Source: Streptomyces rimosus subsp. rimosus (GTDB taxonomy: Bacteria; Actinomycetota; Actinomycetes; Streptomycetales; Streptomycetaceae). Taken from it: DNA of 64,000 nucleotides. A program made the translations under genes and the position numbers. Shown here in pieces: positions 1 to 8,609 of the stretch. The notes under the pieces are model-generated. The model ran no database searches, was not told the origin of the DNA, and saw only the letters and a list, made by a program, of their open reading frames with translations. The stretch lies in contig NZ_JOCQ01000033.1 in NCBI RefSeq assembly GCF_000720725.1, forward strand, positions 18,132 through 82,131. The letters are read 5' to 3'. Position 1 is the first letter of the stretch, and the number at the start of each line of letters is the position of its first letter.

Positions 1-24
1 GACGGAGGGCAGGACGGAGGACAT
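1..24 (-). CDS. Start of ABC transporter permease (cut by window edge)
   Basis: Only the first eight codons are inside the window (M-S-S-V-L-P-S-V). An ATG at 24-22 is preceded by an AGGAG-type ribosome binding site at 32-36, eight bases away, and it follows the ABC ATPase gene on the same strand. DrrA-type ATPases are normally followed by a DrrB-type ABC-2 permease, so this is probably the membrane half of that exporter. The call rests on position and ribosome binding site only; no domain is visible. Confidence 0.45.
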
Positions 25-65
25 ACGGGGACTCCTGGGGACGGTACGGGGACCGGGGCGGGCGG

Positions 66-848
66 TCAGACGGCGACGGGGATGGTGTCCGCGGGGGCGG
101 GGCCGCGCCCGGTGATGGCCAGGAAGGCGTCCTGGAGGGACGCGTCGGGCGAACCGGTGTACTCGGTCTTGAGCGCGCGCGGGGTGCCCTCGGCGGCCAC
201 CACGCCCTGGTCCACGACCACGACGCGGTCCGCCAGCGCGTCCGCCTCGTCGAGGTAGTGGGTGGTCAGGACGACCGTGGTGCCGAAGTCCGTACGCAGC
301 CGGCGGACCAGCTCCCACAGGCCGGCCCGGCTGCCGGGGTCGAGGCCGGTGGTCGGCTCGTCCAGGAAGAGCACCGCCGGCCGGTGCACCAGCCCCATCG
401 CGATGTCCAGCCGCCGTCGCTGCCCGCCGGACATCGCCGCGCACTTGCGGTCCAGCAGCCCGTCGAAGCCGAGCGCGTCCGCCAGTTCCTCGGCACGGGC
501 CGCCGCCTCGGCCTTCGGCAGGCGGTACAGCCGACCCTGGGTCACCAGCTCCTCCCGTACGGAGACGTTCGGGTCGACGCCGCCGGACTGGGCCACGTAA
601 CCGGTGCTGCGCCGCACCCCGGCCGGGTCGCGGGCGAGGTCGCAGCCGGCCACCGTCGCGCTGCCGCCGGTGGGCGCGAGGAGCGTGGTGAGCATCCGCA
701 GGGTGGTCGTCTTCCCGGCGCCGTTCGGGCCGAGCAGGCCGAGGATCTCGCCGCGCTCGGCGGTGAGGTCGATGCCGCGCACCGCTTCGACGGTGCCGCG
801 CTTGGTGGTGAAGGTCCGGGCCAGTCCGGACGCGGTGATGACTGCCAT
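66..848 (-). CDS. DrrA-type ABC exporter ATP-binding protein
   Basis: This 260-residue cytoplasmic ATPase would power an ABC-2 exporter of drugs, lipids or antibiotics. The Walker A motif GPNGAGKT lies at residues 40-47. The signature MSGGQRRRLDIA is followed by Walker B LFLDEPTTGLDP and the H-loop TTHYLDEADALADR, the pattern of daunorubicin-resistance (DrrA) ATPases. I start it at the ATG at 848 (MAVITASGLARTF); the open frame continues upstream but only through the divergent TetR gene. The permease appears to begin at 24, so the two form an operon. A divergent TetR gene starts about 50 bases away and probably controls it. The substrate cannot be told from sequence. Confidence 0.9.
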   Translation of the reverse strand: MAVITASGLARTFTTKRGTVEAVRGIDLTAERGEILGLLGPNGAGKTTTLRMLTTLLAPTGGSATVAGCDLARDPAGVRRSTGYVAQSGGVDPNVSVREELVTQGRLYRLPKAEAAARAEELADALGFDGLLDRKCAAMSGGQRRRLDIAMGLVHRPAVLFLDEPTTGLDPGSRAGLWELVRRLRTDFGTTVVLTTHYLDEADALADRVVVVDQGVVAAEGTPRALKTEYTGSPDASLQDAFLAITGRGPAPADTIPVAV

Positions 849-899
849 GCCGACCAGAAAAACAGAGAGACTGAAAAATTGCAACGTCCCCAAAAATAA

Positions 900-1571
900 A
901 TGGAGCCCAACGAGGCGTACGATGCGGACATGGCAGAGGGACTCAGGGAGCGGAAGAAGCGGCAGACGCGCCAGCACATCTCGGACATGGCGACCGGCCT
1001 GTTCCTGGAGCGCGGCTTCGACGCGGTGACCGTCGCGGAGATCGCCGAGGTCTGCGACGTCTCCGTCAACACCGTCTACAACTACTTCCCGGCCAAGGAA
1101 GACCTCTTCATGGACCGCAGCGCCGGGCTGGTGGACCGCCTCGCGCGCTTCGTGCGCGGCCGGGACGCCGGGGAGTCGGCCGCCGCCGCCGTCCTGCGCG
1201 AACTGCGCGAACAGGTCGAGGCGGTCTCGCCCACCGTCGGCCTGGTCCAGGGCTACGACCGCTTCATGCGCGTCATCGAGGGCTCCGCCACCCTCAAGGC
1301 CCGCCTCTGGCACCTCCAGCAGGAACAGCTCACCCGCCTGGAGGAGACCCTGCGCCAGGAGGCGGGCGCCGCGGCGGACGACTGGCTGCCGCTCATGGTG
1401 GCGGGCCAGCTCAACTGGGTGCACAGCACGCTCATGGGCTACATCGGCCGCGAGATGATGGCCGGCCGCGCACCCGACGAGGTGTCACGGGAAGCGCTCG
1501 CCCTGCTGGACGACCTTCAGGACGCGCTCGGCGGAAAAGTATTCAACTATGCCGTACGCGCGGGCGGCTGA
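900..1571 (+). CDS. TetR-family transcriptional regulator
   Basis: A dimeric one-component regulator of 223 residues if begun at ATG 900. The N-terminal helix-turn-helix is clear: ERGFDAVTVAEIAEVCDVSVNTVYNYFPAKEDLF is a classic TetR DNA-binding segment, with a divergent ligand-binding domain after it. A second start, ATG 930 (MAEGLRERKKRQTR), fits the family better: no Shine-Dalgarno precedes either ATG, but a TACGAT box at 918-923 lies six bases before 930, which suggests a leaderless mRNA from 930. It is divergent from the DrrA-type ABC gene, the usual arrangement for an exporter repressor. The 51-base spacer is strikingly A/T-rich for this genome and likely holds both promoters and the operator. 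The ligand is unknown. Confidence 0.9.
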   Translation: MEPNEAYDADMAEGLRERKKRQTRQHISDMATGLFLERGFDAVTVAEIAEVCDVSVNTVYNYFPAKEDLFMDRSAGLVDRLARFVRGRDAGESAAAAVLRELREQVEAVSPTVGLVQGYDRFMRVIEGSATLKARLWHLQQEQLTRLEETLRQEAGAAADDWLPLMVAGQLNWVHSTLMGYIGREMMAGRAPDEVSREALALLDDLQDALGGKVFNYAVRAGG

Positions 1572-1716
1572 GGACGGGTGAGGGCGGACGGGACGGGCGG
1601 TGTGATGTCCGTCATTCGAGACGTGACGCGCATCTCTAACCCTCCTATCGATCGCCGACGGGCGCTAACGTCACTGCCGAGAGCCGTCGGATGCACAGCG
1701 TGTTAGGGGACAGCCA

Positions 1717-2565
1717 GTGGCAAAGAAGCTCGCCGTCATCGGGGCCGGACTGATGGGGTCCGGCATCGCGCAGGTCTCGGCCCAGGCGGGCTGGGAGGTC
1801 GTCCTCCGCGATGTGACGGACGGGGCGCTGGCCCGCGGCCGGAGCGGTATCGAGAAGTCCTACGAGAAGTTCGTGGGCAAGGGCAAGCTGGCCGCGGAGG
1901 ACGCGGAGCGGGCGCTGGGCCGGATCACCACCACGACCGACCTGGACGCGGCCGCCGACGCGGACATCGTCGTCGAGGCCGTCTTCGAACGGATCGAGGT
2001 CAAGCGGGAGATCTTCCAGAGCCTGGACAAGCTGGTCAAGGACGAGGCGGTGCTCGCCTCGAACACCTCGGCCATCCCGATCACCAAGATCGCGGCGGCC
2101 ACCGGGCGCCCCGAGCGGGTGGTGGGCACCCACTTCTTCTCGCCGGTGCCGATGATGCAACTGTGCGAGCTGGTGCGCGGCTACAAGACCAGTGACGAAA
2201 CCCTCGCCACCGCCCGCGCGTTCGCCGAGTCGGTCGGCAAGACCTGCATCGTCGTCAACCGCGACGTGGCCGGCTTCGTGACCACCCGGCTGATCTCGGC
2301 GCTGGTCGTCGAGGCGGCGAAGCTGTACGAGTCCGGGGTGGCCACCGCCGAGGACATCGACACCGCCTGCAAGCTGGGCTTCGGGCACGCCATGGGGCCG
2401 CTGGCCACCGCCGACCTGACCGGCGTCGACATCCTGCTGCACGCCACCGACAACATCTACACCGAGTCGCAGGACGAGAAGTTCGCGCCGCCGGAGATCA
2501 TGCGGCGGATGGTGGATGCCGGCGATATCGGCCGCAAGAGCGGGCAAGGCTTCTACGAGCACTGA
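1717..2565 (+). CDS. 3-hydroxybutyryl-CoA dehydrogenase
   Basis: NAD(P)-dependent oxidation/reduction of 3-hydroxybutyryl-CoA and acetoacetyl-CoA in the cytosol. The 282 residues match the usual length of single-function enzymes. The Rossmann motif GAGLMGSGIAQ is at residues 9-19, and the catalytic histidine is H139 in GTHFFSPVPMMQL. The C-terminal domain ends GDIGRKSGQGFYEH, typical of the family. The start is GTG 1717, preceded by AGGGGAC. In streptomycetes this activity feeds poly-3-hydroxybutyrate turnover and the butyryl-CoA/ethylmalonyl-CoA route, which fits the thiolase, epimerase, MeaB and IcmA genes further along. It stands alone and ends in a strong hairpin. The symbols hbd, fadB2 and paaH are used for relatives; I do not choose between them. 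Confidence 0.92.
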   Translation: MAKKLAVIGAGLMGSGIAQVSAQAGWEVVLRDVTDGALARGRSGIEKSYEKFVGKGKLAAEDAERALGRITTTTDLDAAADADIVVEAVFERIEVKREIFQSLDKLVKDEAVLASNTSAIPITKIAAATGRPERVVGTHFFSPVPMMQLCELVRGYKTSDETLATARAFAESVGKTCIVVNRDVAGFVTTRLISALVVEAAKLYESGVATAEDIDTACKLGFGHAMGPLATADLTGVDILLHATDNIYTESQDEKFAPPEIMRRMVDAGDIGRKSGQGFYEH

Positions 2566-2631
2566 TACCGCCTCGGACGGTTCCGGGCCCGCGGCACCGC
2601 GCTGACGCCGCGTCAGGCACCGGGCCCGGTA

Positions 2632-2673
2632 CCGCCGCGGCACGACGGCCGGTCCGCCGGCCGGCCGCGGCGG
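2632..2673 (+). terminator. Hairpin after 3-hydroxybutyryl-CoA dehydrogenase
   Basis: CCGCCGCGG at 2632-2640 pairs perfectly with CCGCGGCGG at 2665-2673, and an inner GGCCGG/CCGGCC pair (2647-2652 with 2657-2662) extends the stem. There is no T-tract, which is common for streptomycete terminators. Confidence 0.55.
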
Positions 2674-2834
2674 CACCGGCACGGCACCCGGCGCGTCACT
2701 CGCACGGGTCCGGCGCCCTTCACCCCCCAGGGTGAATTCGGTATCGGTTCGCTTACAGGCGGCAACTTCGCCGCATGAGAGGCAGTCAGTTCTGTAGACG
2801 TAACGATCGAGCACTCATCACCCGGGGAGCGGAT

Positions 2835-3158
2835 ATGCACATCAGGGGCGACCACGCCGAGCTGGTCGTCGGGGGCCGCCTCGACGTCCGCAGCGCGGCG
2901 GACGCCCGTACCGTCCTGCACACCGCCGTCGACTCCGGCCAGGGCGACCTGGTGCTCGACCTGACCGGCCTGGATTCGTGGGACGCCACCGGCCTCGGCG
3001 TCATCATGGGCGCGCACCGCCGCGCCGGGCGGGCCAACCGCCGGCTGGTGCTGCGCGGCGTACCGCCCCAGATGCAGCGGCTCCTGGTCGCCACCCGCCT
3101 GCACCGCATCCTCGCCATCGAGGGCGGCATCGAGGCCGAGAGCCTGCCGCGGGTCTGA
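2835..3158 (+). CDS. STAS-domain protein (anti-sigma factor antagonist type)
   Basis: A 107-residue single-domain STAS protein of the SpoIIAA/RsbV/BldG superfamily, whose members bind anti-sigma kinases and release sigma factors. The hallmark segment LDLTGLDSWDATGLGVIMGAHRRAG (residues 41-65, listed here in two overlapping parts: LDLTGLDSWDATGLG and GVIMGAHRRAG) places T52 where SpoIIAA has its phosphorylated serine, so switching by phosphorylation is possible. I start at ATG 2835 because GGGGAG lies six bases upstream; a longer frame from 2775 has no ribosome binding site. No anti-sigma kinase or sigma factor gene is next to it, so the partner is elsewhere. Downstream is an intergenic stretch holding a dispersed repeat. 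Confidence 0.82.
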   Translation: MHIRGDHAELVVGGRLDVRSAADARTVLHTAVDSGQGDLVLDLTGLDSWDATGLGVIMGAHRRAGRANRRLVLRGVPPQMQRLLVATRLHRILAIEGGIEAESLPRV

Positions 3159-3366
3159 GGGCCCCGGCCGGCGCACGCGGGCGCGCACCACCGCGCAACA
3201 GAAGATCAAAGCCGCATACGCGAAGGATTCTCACAACACTGTGACGTTCCGGGCAGGAGCGGACCCCGGCGCTTCGTAGATACTGGGCGAAGGTCTAAGG
3301 TTCGGTTTTCCGCCGTCCGGTACGCCGCGCGGCGGGCACCGGACCAGAAGCGGCGGCCGGGGGAGT

Positions 3367-3389
3367 CCCCCGGCCGGAGGCTGGGGGAG
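3367..3389. repeat. Dispersed GC-rich repeat, copy 1
   Basis: A 23-bp core, beginning CCCCCGGCCGGAGG and ending CTGGGGGAG, is identical to bases 22469-22491. It is flanked by GGGGGAGT on the left, so it can fold back on itself. I recall very similar elements scattered between genes in many Streptomyces genomes. It sits 63 bases before the large P-loop protein gene and could affect its mRNA leader. Confidence 0.6.
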
Positions 3390-3452
3390 TGCGGACGGCC
3401 GGGACACAATCGGTCGGACGGCACGCCAAGCGCATCTGGGGGGCATTTCACC

Positions 3453-5978
3453 ATGGACCCGAACACGAACCGGGGACCTGAGGAGTACGGCGAGCAGGAC
3501 GCCCCTGCGCCGACACCGGCGTCCGCGCCCGGCGGCCCCGGCGCCGCCCCCGGCGGCCTCGCCCGCACCGTGCAGCTGGTGTCGGGCCCCTACCTCCTCA
3601 CCGTCAACCCGGTCGACGGCAGCGAGATCGAGCCCTGCCCGCCCGGCGAGCAGCCCGCCGTCCCCGGCAAGCACGGCCCCGAGGAGCGCGCCGAGCTGGC
3701 GCGCGCCGCCGCGCCGCCCGCCGTGCCGGTCGCCGCGGGCCGCCCGGCCGCGCTGCTGGAGCGCGCCGAGGAGACCGACAGACTGACGCGGCTGCTGTCC
3801 CGCGGCAGATCCGTACGCGTCACCGGCCCCTCGGGCTCGGGCCGCACCCGGCTGCTGGACGCCGTCGCCACCGCCTGCGACGGTGTGGCGCCGGACGGCG
3901 TGGTGCGCCTGTCCGGCTACCGCCGCACGCCCACCGACGTGATGTACGAGCTGTTCGCCGCCGTCCACCGGGCCCCGCTGCACCGCCCCGACCGCGGCGA
4001 GCTGCTGCGCCTGCTCGGCGAGATCGGCGCCATCGTCGTCCTGGACGACCTCGAATTCGGCGGCGCCGCGCTGGACGAGCTGCTGGGCGCCACGCCCGAG
4101 TGCGCCTTCCTGCTCGCCGCCACCCCCGATGTCGCCGCCCCCTCGCCCGGCTCCCACCTCGAAGAGGTCTTCCTCGGCGGCATCAGCCGCGACGCCTGCC
4201 GGGAGCTGCTGGAGGGCGCCGTCGGCCGGCCGCTCACCGACGAGGAGGCCGCGTGGGCCTCCGACCTGTGGTTCGAGTCCGAGGGGCTGCCGCTGCGCTT
4301 CGTACAGGCCGGCGCGCTGCTGCGGCAGCGGCGGAGCGCCCCCGACGCGTACGGGGAGACGTCCGACGGCGTCGCCGCGGGCGACGGCCCGTCCCTGCCG
4401 ACCGTCGCCGAGGCCGCCTCGCCCGCGCCGCTGATCGCCGCCGGGCTGGGCGAGGCCGCACGCGAGACGCTGCGCTTCGCGGTCGCGCTGGGCGGCGAGC
4501 TGCCCCACCAGGCGCACCTGCCCGCGCTCGCCCAGGACACCCACGCGGACGCCGCCCTCGGCGATCTGCTGGGCTGCGGGCTGATCAGCCCGACCGGGGG
4601 CCACTACCGGCTCGCCGCGACCGTACAGGACCAGCTGACGGACGCCGGGTACGCGGACGACGCGGGGGAGCGGGCCCTGACCGCCGCCCAGCACTACGCC
4701 TGGTGGGCCGGGCACCCCTCGGTCACCCCGGAGCGGGCCGCCGCCGAGTCCGACGCGATCCTGGCCGCGATGGGCGTGCTGACCGGCAGCCGGGACGGCG
4801 GCCACCCGAGCGCCGCCGTGCTCCTGGCCCGTACGGCCGCCCCGGCCTTCGCCGCGGCCCTGCACTGGAGCGCCTGGGAGCGCAGCCTGCGCCACGGCGC
4901 CGAGGCCGCCCGGATCGCCGGGGAGGTGGCCGAGGAGGCGTACTTCCACCACGAGCTGGGCGTTCTCGCCCTGTGCACCGGCAACCTGGACCGGGCGCGG
5001 GCCGAGCTGGAGGCGTCGATAGGGCTGCGCGGCGTGCTCTCCGACCGGCGCGGCGCGGTCGCCGGACGGCGCGCGCTGGCCCTGGTCGCGGACCGCTCGG
5101 GTACGTTTACCCCGCCCGCCGGCACGGCCACCCCGGCCGGTGAGGAGATCCCGGACGCGCGGACGGAGGAGTCGGCCTCACCGCCCGGCGGGGTGCCCGC
5201 CGCGCTCGCCGCGGCCCCGGCCGTCGACGCGACGGCGCCCACCGTCGTCACCCGCGGCGTGGCCTCCGGCAAGGGCGCGGGCGGCGGCGGCCCGGCCAAG
5301 GGCCGCAAGGCCCTGGTGCTCGGCACCCGGCGCAACCTGGTCGCCGCGGGCGCCGGAGCGCTGCTCGTCGCCGTCCTGGGCACCGTCGTCACGCTGGGCG
5401 CGGTCTCCGGGTCCGACGGCGGTACGGGCAACAAGGTGACGACCGAGCAGTCCGCCCAGCCGGGGCAGAGCGACGACGGCCTGCCCGCCGACCAGCCGGG
5501 CAGCGACGGCACCCGTACCGGACAGGGCAACCGCCCCGGCACGGTCACCGGCCACCGCTCGACGGCGCCCGGCACACCGGGCACCAGCGCGCAGCCGAGC
5601 ACCGGACCGACCGGTGGCGCCACCGACCCCACGACCGGCGGACCGACCGGCAGCACCCGCCCGACCGACCCGACCACGCGGCCGACGGACGGCAGCTCCC
5701 GCCCCACCGACCCGAGCACGTCGCACAAGCCCACGGACAAGCCGACCGACAAACCCACGGACAAGCCCACCGACAAGCCGACGGACAAACCGACCGACAA
5801 GCCCACCGACAAGCCGACCAGCCAGGAGCCGACGGGCACCTCGGGCAGCACCGGCAGCGGCGGCACCGGCAGCGCCTCGGCGACCTCCACCGGCTCCGGT
5901 ACGACCGGTGGCGGCACGACCGGCGGGGACGCTCCGACGGCCGGCGGGGGCACGGCCGGCGGTACGACGGGCGGCTGA
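3453..5978 (+). CDS. Membrane-anchored P-loop (AAA/STAND-like) protein with KPTD-repeat tail
   Basis: An 841-residue protein of unknown function. Residues 1-95 are acidic and Pro/Gly-rich. A P-loop follows, GPSGSGRT at residues 125-132, in which the usual lysine is arginine, with a Walker B-like IVVLDD about 70 residues later, so it resembles an ATPase core that may not hydrolyse ATP. A helical TPR-like region follows. One membrane segment at about 627-655 (VAAGAGALLVAVLGTVVTLG) separates this cytoplasmic part from an extracellular Thr/Pro/Gly/Ser tail of about 185 residues containing seven KPTD units and one KPTS (5727-5822). The ATG at 3453 has a GGGGGG ribosome binding site about ten bases upstream. 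A cytoplasmic sensor joined to a wall-spanning tail is a reasonable inference. It is transcribed alone and ends at a large hairpin. Confidence 0.75.
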   Translation: MDPNTNRGPEEYGEQDAPAPTPASAPGGPGAAPGGLARTVQLVSGPYLLTVNPVDGSEIEPCPPGEQPAVPGKHGPEERAELARAAAPPAVPVAAGRPAALLERAEETDRLTRLLSRGRSVRVTGPSGSGRTRLLDAVATACDGVAPDGVVRLSGYRRTPTDVMYELFAAVHRAPLHRPDRGELLRLLGEIGAIVVLDDLEFGGAALDELLGATPECAFLLAATPDVAAPSPGSHLEEVFLGGISRDACRELLEGAVGRPLTDEEAAWASDLWFESEGLPLRFVQAGALLRQRRSAPDAYGETSDGVAAGDGPSLPTVAEAASPAPLIAAGLGEAARETLRFAVALGGELPHQAHLPALAQDTHADAALGDLLGCGLISPTGGHYRLAATVQDQLTDAGYADDAGERALTAAQHYAWWAGHPSVTPERAAAESDAILAAMGVLTGSRDGGHPSAAVLLARTAAPAFAAALHWSAWERSLRHGAEAARIAGEVAEEAYFHHELGVLALCTGNLDRARAELEASIGLRGVLSDRRGAVAGRRALALVADRSGTFTPPAGTATPAGEEIPDARTEESASPPGGVPAALAAAPAVDATAPTVVTRGVASGKGAGGGGPAKGRKALVLGTRRNLVAAGAGALLVAVLGTVVTLGAVSGSDGGTGNKVTTEQSAQPGQSDDGLPADQPGSDGTRTGQGNRPGTVTGHRSTAPGTPGTSAQPSTGPTGGATDPTTGGPTGSTRPTDPTTRPTDGSSRPTDPSTSHKPTDKPTDKPTDKPTDKPTDKPTDKPTDKPTSQEPTGTSGSTGSGGTGSASATSTGSGTTGGGTTGGDAPTAGGGTAGGTTGG
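5727..5822 (+). repeat. Eight tandem 12-bp units coding KPTD/KPTS
   Basis: Eight in-frame 12-bp units inside the P-loop protein gene encode seven KPTD and a final KPTS. Synonymous codons vary between units (AAG/AAA, CCC/CCG, ACG/ACC), so the protein sequence, not just the DNA, appears to be kept. Such Pro/Thr/Lys/Asp stretches typically form extended wall-spanning stalks. Confidence 0.85.
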
Positions 5979-5987
5979 GCGCGCAGC

Positions 5988-6048
5988 ACGACGGCCCGGT
6001 ACGGAGCCGTCCGCCACCGTGGCGGGCGTTTCCGTACCGGGCCGTCGT
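5988..6048. terminator. Large hairpin between convergent genes
   Basis: An 18-bp perfect inverted repeat (5988-6005 with 6031-6048; arm begins ACGACGGCCCGGT) encloses a second perfect hairpin CCGCCA/TGGCGG (6011-6016 with 6020-6025). It lies between the stop codons of the P-loop protein gene and nucS, which converge, so it likely ends both transcripts. Confidence 0.8.
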
Positions 6049-6076
6049 CATCCGTACCGGCGCTCGGAACGAACGC

Positions 6077-6736
6077 TCAGAACAGCCGCAGCTTGTCGTC
6101 CTCGATGCCGCGCAGCGCGTTGTAGTCCAGCACGACGCAGCCGATACCGCGGTCGGTGGCCAGCACCCGGGCCTGCGGCTTGATCTCCTGGGCCGCGAAC
6201 ACGCCCTTGACCGGCGCCAGATGCGGGTCGCGGTTGAGCAGTTCGAGATAGCGGGTGAGCTGCTCGACACCGTCGATCTCACCGCGCCGCTTGATCTCCA
6301 CGGCGACCGTCGCGCCGTCCGCGTCCCGGCACAGGATGTCCACCGGGCCGATGGCGGTGGGGTATTCGCGGCGGATGAGCGAGTAGCCGTCGCCGAGGGT
6401 CTCGATCCGGTCGGCGAGCAGCTCCTGGAGGTGCGCCTCCACCCCGTCCTTGATGAGCCCCGGGTCCACGCCCAGCTCGTGGGACGAGTCGTGCATCACC
6501 TCTTCCAGCGTGATGATGAGCTTCTCGCCGCCCTTGTTCTCCACCGTCCACACCCCGTCGCCCTCCTTGAGGGTGCACGGCGGGGACATCCAGTTCAGGG
6601 GTTTGTAGGCGCGGTCGTCCGCATGGATGGAGACCGAACCGTCCGCCTTCACGAGGATGAGGCGGGGGGCCGACGGGAGGTGGGCGGTGAGCCGGCCCGC
6701 GTAGTCCACGGAGCAACGGGCGATGACGAGACGCAT
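6077..6736 (-). CDS. nucS: Mismatch-specific endonuclease NucS (EndoMS)
   Basis: NucS cuts both DNA strands at mismatches and gives actinobacteria, which lack MutS/MutL, their main replication-error repair. This copy has 219 residues, the normal size. The nuclease motif is visible as D133 in GPVDIL and E147/K149 in VEIKRR. The extreme C-terminus, DDKLRLF, resembles the beta-clamp binding tail that tethers NucS to the replisome. The ATG at 6736 has no Shine-Dalgarno, but TAGCGT at 6745-6750 lies eight bases before it, so a leaderless mRNA is likely. An upstream in-frame extension is ignored because it would cross that promoter. It is divergent from the SCO5389-like gene. Confidence 0.95.
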   Translation of the reverse strand: MRLVIARCSVDYAGRLTAHLPSAPRLILVKADGSVSIHADDRAYKPLNWMSPPCTLKEGDGVWTVENKGGEKLIITLEEVMHDSSHELGVDPGLIKDGVEAHLQELLADRIETLGDGYSLIRREYPTAIGPVDILCRDADGATVAVEIKRRGEIDGVEQLTRYLELLNRDPHLAPVKGVFAAQEIKPQARVLATDRGIGCVVLDYNALRGIEDDKLRLF

Positions 6737-6950
6737 GGTGCGCCACGCTACTCGACCGGGGGCCGCGGACGCGATTCGCCCCTGAACCACCGAGTTCGCC
6801 GGTGGCCGGTTGTCTGAGCAATCTCCTGGTGCGGGCCGGGTGACCGGCCTAACGTTGAAGCGGGGGGTCGTGATACGGACACGCTCCGTCGCGAGCCTCC
6901 CGTCCGATCCCTGAGGCCCCGCTCCGGCGGGGCCGCGAGAGGAGAACCTC

Positions 6951-7343
6951 ATGTCGCTCGACGTCTCACCGGCCCTCCTCGAACAGGCCGAGCGAGGCGA
7001 GGTCGACGAAGCGGAATTTGTCGACTGCGTCCGGACCTCCCTGCCGTACGCATGGGAGATGATCAGCTCGCTGGTGGCCCGGCTGAAGGTGGACGGCGGT
7101 CAGTTCGCCGACAACCAGACGCCGCCGCCGGACGAGCAGGCGCGCGGTCAGCTGCTGCGTGCGCTGGCGAGTGACGCAATACGCGGGTCCCTGGAGCGCC
7201 ACTTCGGTGTGCGCCTGGCATTCCAGAACTGCCACCGGGTCGCGGTCTTCCCGCTCGACCCGGTGGTGGACGACAGGCTGGCCAAGTTCACCTCCATACG
7301 CGGCCAGTTGCTGAACCAGTCGCCCGAGCTGCGCGACTGCTGA
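6951..7343 (+). CDS. SCO5389-family conserved actinobacterial protein
   Basis: A 130-residue soluble protein beginning MSLDVSPALLEQAERGEVD. It matches my memory of the family named after S. coelicolor SCO5389, which has no established function. It has a mainly helical N-terminus (SPALLEQAERGEVDEAEF, SLPYAWEMISSLVARL) and no signal peptide, membrane segment or catalytic motif that I recognise. Two cysteines (in DCVRT and NCHRV) and a C-terminal RDC are the only potential redox or metal ligands. The ATG 6951 is well placed after GAGAGGAG. Its divergent neighbour is nucS, a pairing I recall as conserved in streptomycetes, but no functional link is known to me. Confidence 0.8.
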   Translation: MSLDVSPALLEQAERGEVDEAEFVDCVRTSLPYAWEMISSLVARLKVDGGQFADNQTPPPDEQARGQLLRALASDAIRGSLERHFGVRLAFQNCHRVAVFPLDPVVDDRLAKFTSIRGQLLNQSPELRDC

Positions 7344-7480
7344 CCGGGTGACGCTGCCGCTGCGCACGCGGGACGCGGCACCGTGCGTAGCCGTTGCGCC
7401 GGCGGCAGCATCCGCCAACTCCCGGGCCGTCATGCTGCGTTGACGGCCCTCTTCGGGCGCCCTCCGGTCACCGGACCGGG

Positions 7481-7502
7481 GACCGGCGCCATCGCGCCGG
7501 TC
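7481..7502. terminator. Hairpin between convergent genes
   Basis: GACCGGCGC at 7481-7489 pairs perfectly with GCGCCGGTC at 7494-7502 across a four-base loop. The 237-base gap 7344-7580 between the convergent SCO5389-family and flavin oxidoreductase genes holds this hairpin and further GC-rich dyads, and no gene I can support. Confidence 0.55.
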
Positions 7503-7580
7503 GGGCGCGGCCCGCGGCCACCCGGCCCGGCGTCGCCGGACGGGCCCGCGCGGGCCGCCGTACCCTTGCCGGCGCCCGGC

Positions 7581-8609
7581 TCAGCCGAGCAGCGGCAGCA
7601 CCTCGGCGCCCAGCCGCAGGACGTTCTCCTCCGTGGCGGCCAGATCTCCGGAACCCTCCACGAGCAGCGCGAAGCGCCGGATGCCCGTCCGCTCGGCCGA
7701 GGCCGCCAGCCGGTCGGCACACAGCCGCGGCGGCCCCACCGGGTGCAGGTCGCAGAGCAGTTCCGTGTACGCCAGCGGATCGCGCATGGCGCGGTAGCGG
7801 CCGTCGACCGTCTCATGGGCCGCGAGGCCGCGCCGCAGCCAGCCCGGCATGGCCTTGGTGAGCACCTCGGCGGCGCCCTGGCGGGTGTCGCCGACCTGCA
7901 CCACGCCCGCCGAGACGTGCTCCGCCGCCGCGATCTCGGCCGGGTCCCGTCCGGCCGCCAGCGACAGACGGTGCCACAGCGCGACCATCTCCGCCTTGTC
8001 CTCGTCGCCGCAGTGCATCCCCAGCAGCATGGGCAGCCCGCGCTCGGCGGCCAGCCGCACCGACCCGGGCGAGGTGCACGCCAGGACGACCGGCGGACCG
8101 GCCGGCATCTCCAGCGACTCGGCGGGCCGCGGCACGACCGCGACCTCACGGAAGGAGTGACGTTCCCCCGCGGCGCCGACCCGGGGCTCGCGCAGCCAGC
8201 GCAGCAGCAGGTCCAGCGACTCGGGGAAGTGCTTCTCGTAGGCGTCCAGGCCGGTGCCGAAGACCTCCAGGTCCACCCAGGGGCCGCCGCGGCCCACCCC
8301 GAGGGTGAACCGGCCGCCGGAGATCAGGTGCAGCAGCGCCGCCTGCTCCCCGAGGGCGACCGGGTGCCGGGTCGGCAGCACGCTGACGGAGGTGCCGACG
8401 CCGATTCTGTCCGTACGCCCGAGCAGCAGCGCGGCCAGCGTCGCCGCCGACGGGCAGACCCCGTACGGCATGAAGTGGTGCTCGGCCAGCCAGACCGCGT
8501 CGAGTCCGGCCTCCTCGGCGACCTCCGCGGACCGCACCGCGCGGTGCAGTGCCTCCCCCTGTCCCTGGCCGGGAAACTGAGCGGCCAGGATGAATGCCCC
8601 AACGCGCAT
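7581..8609 (-). CDS. LLM-class (luciferase-like) flavin-dependent oxidoreductase
   Basis: A 342-residue TIM-barrel enzyme expected to use FMN or F420 with a reduced cofactor. The N-terminus MRVGAFILAAQFPGQ, then GLDAVWLAEHHFMPYG, GRTDRIGVGTSVSVLPTRHPV and ISGGRFTLGVGRGGPW are the standard bacterial luciferase-family landmarks. I start at ATG 8609, which follows a GAGGAGGCAG ribosome binding site; the open frame extends far upstream but into the promoter region. Substrate cannot be predicted from this family. It is convergent with the SCO5389-family gene and divergent from the small Cys/His protein gene. Confidence 0.9.
   Translation of the reverse strand: MRVGAFILAAQFPGQGQGEALHRAVRSAEVAEEAGLDAVWLAEHHFMPYGVCPSAATLAALLLGRTDRIGVGTSVSVLPTRHPVALGEQAALLHLISGGRFTLGVGRGGPWVDLEVFGTGLDAYEKHFPESLDLLLRWLREPRVGAAGERHSFREVAVVPRPAESLEMPAGPPVVLACTSPGSVRLAAERGLPMLLGMHCGDEDKAEMVALWHRLSLAAGRDPAEIAAAEHVSAGVVQVGDTRQGAAEVLTKAMPGWLRRGLAAHETVDGRYRAMRDPLAYTELLCDLHPVGPPRLCADRLAASAERTGIRRFALLVEGSGDLAATEENVLRLGAEVLPLLG

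Noticed and set aside
66..1424. Longer version of the DrrA-type ATPase reaching into the TetR gene
   Set aside because: The added 190 residues are antisense to the TetR gene and match nothing; ATG 848 gives the normal N-terminus.
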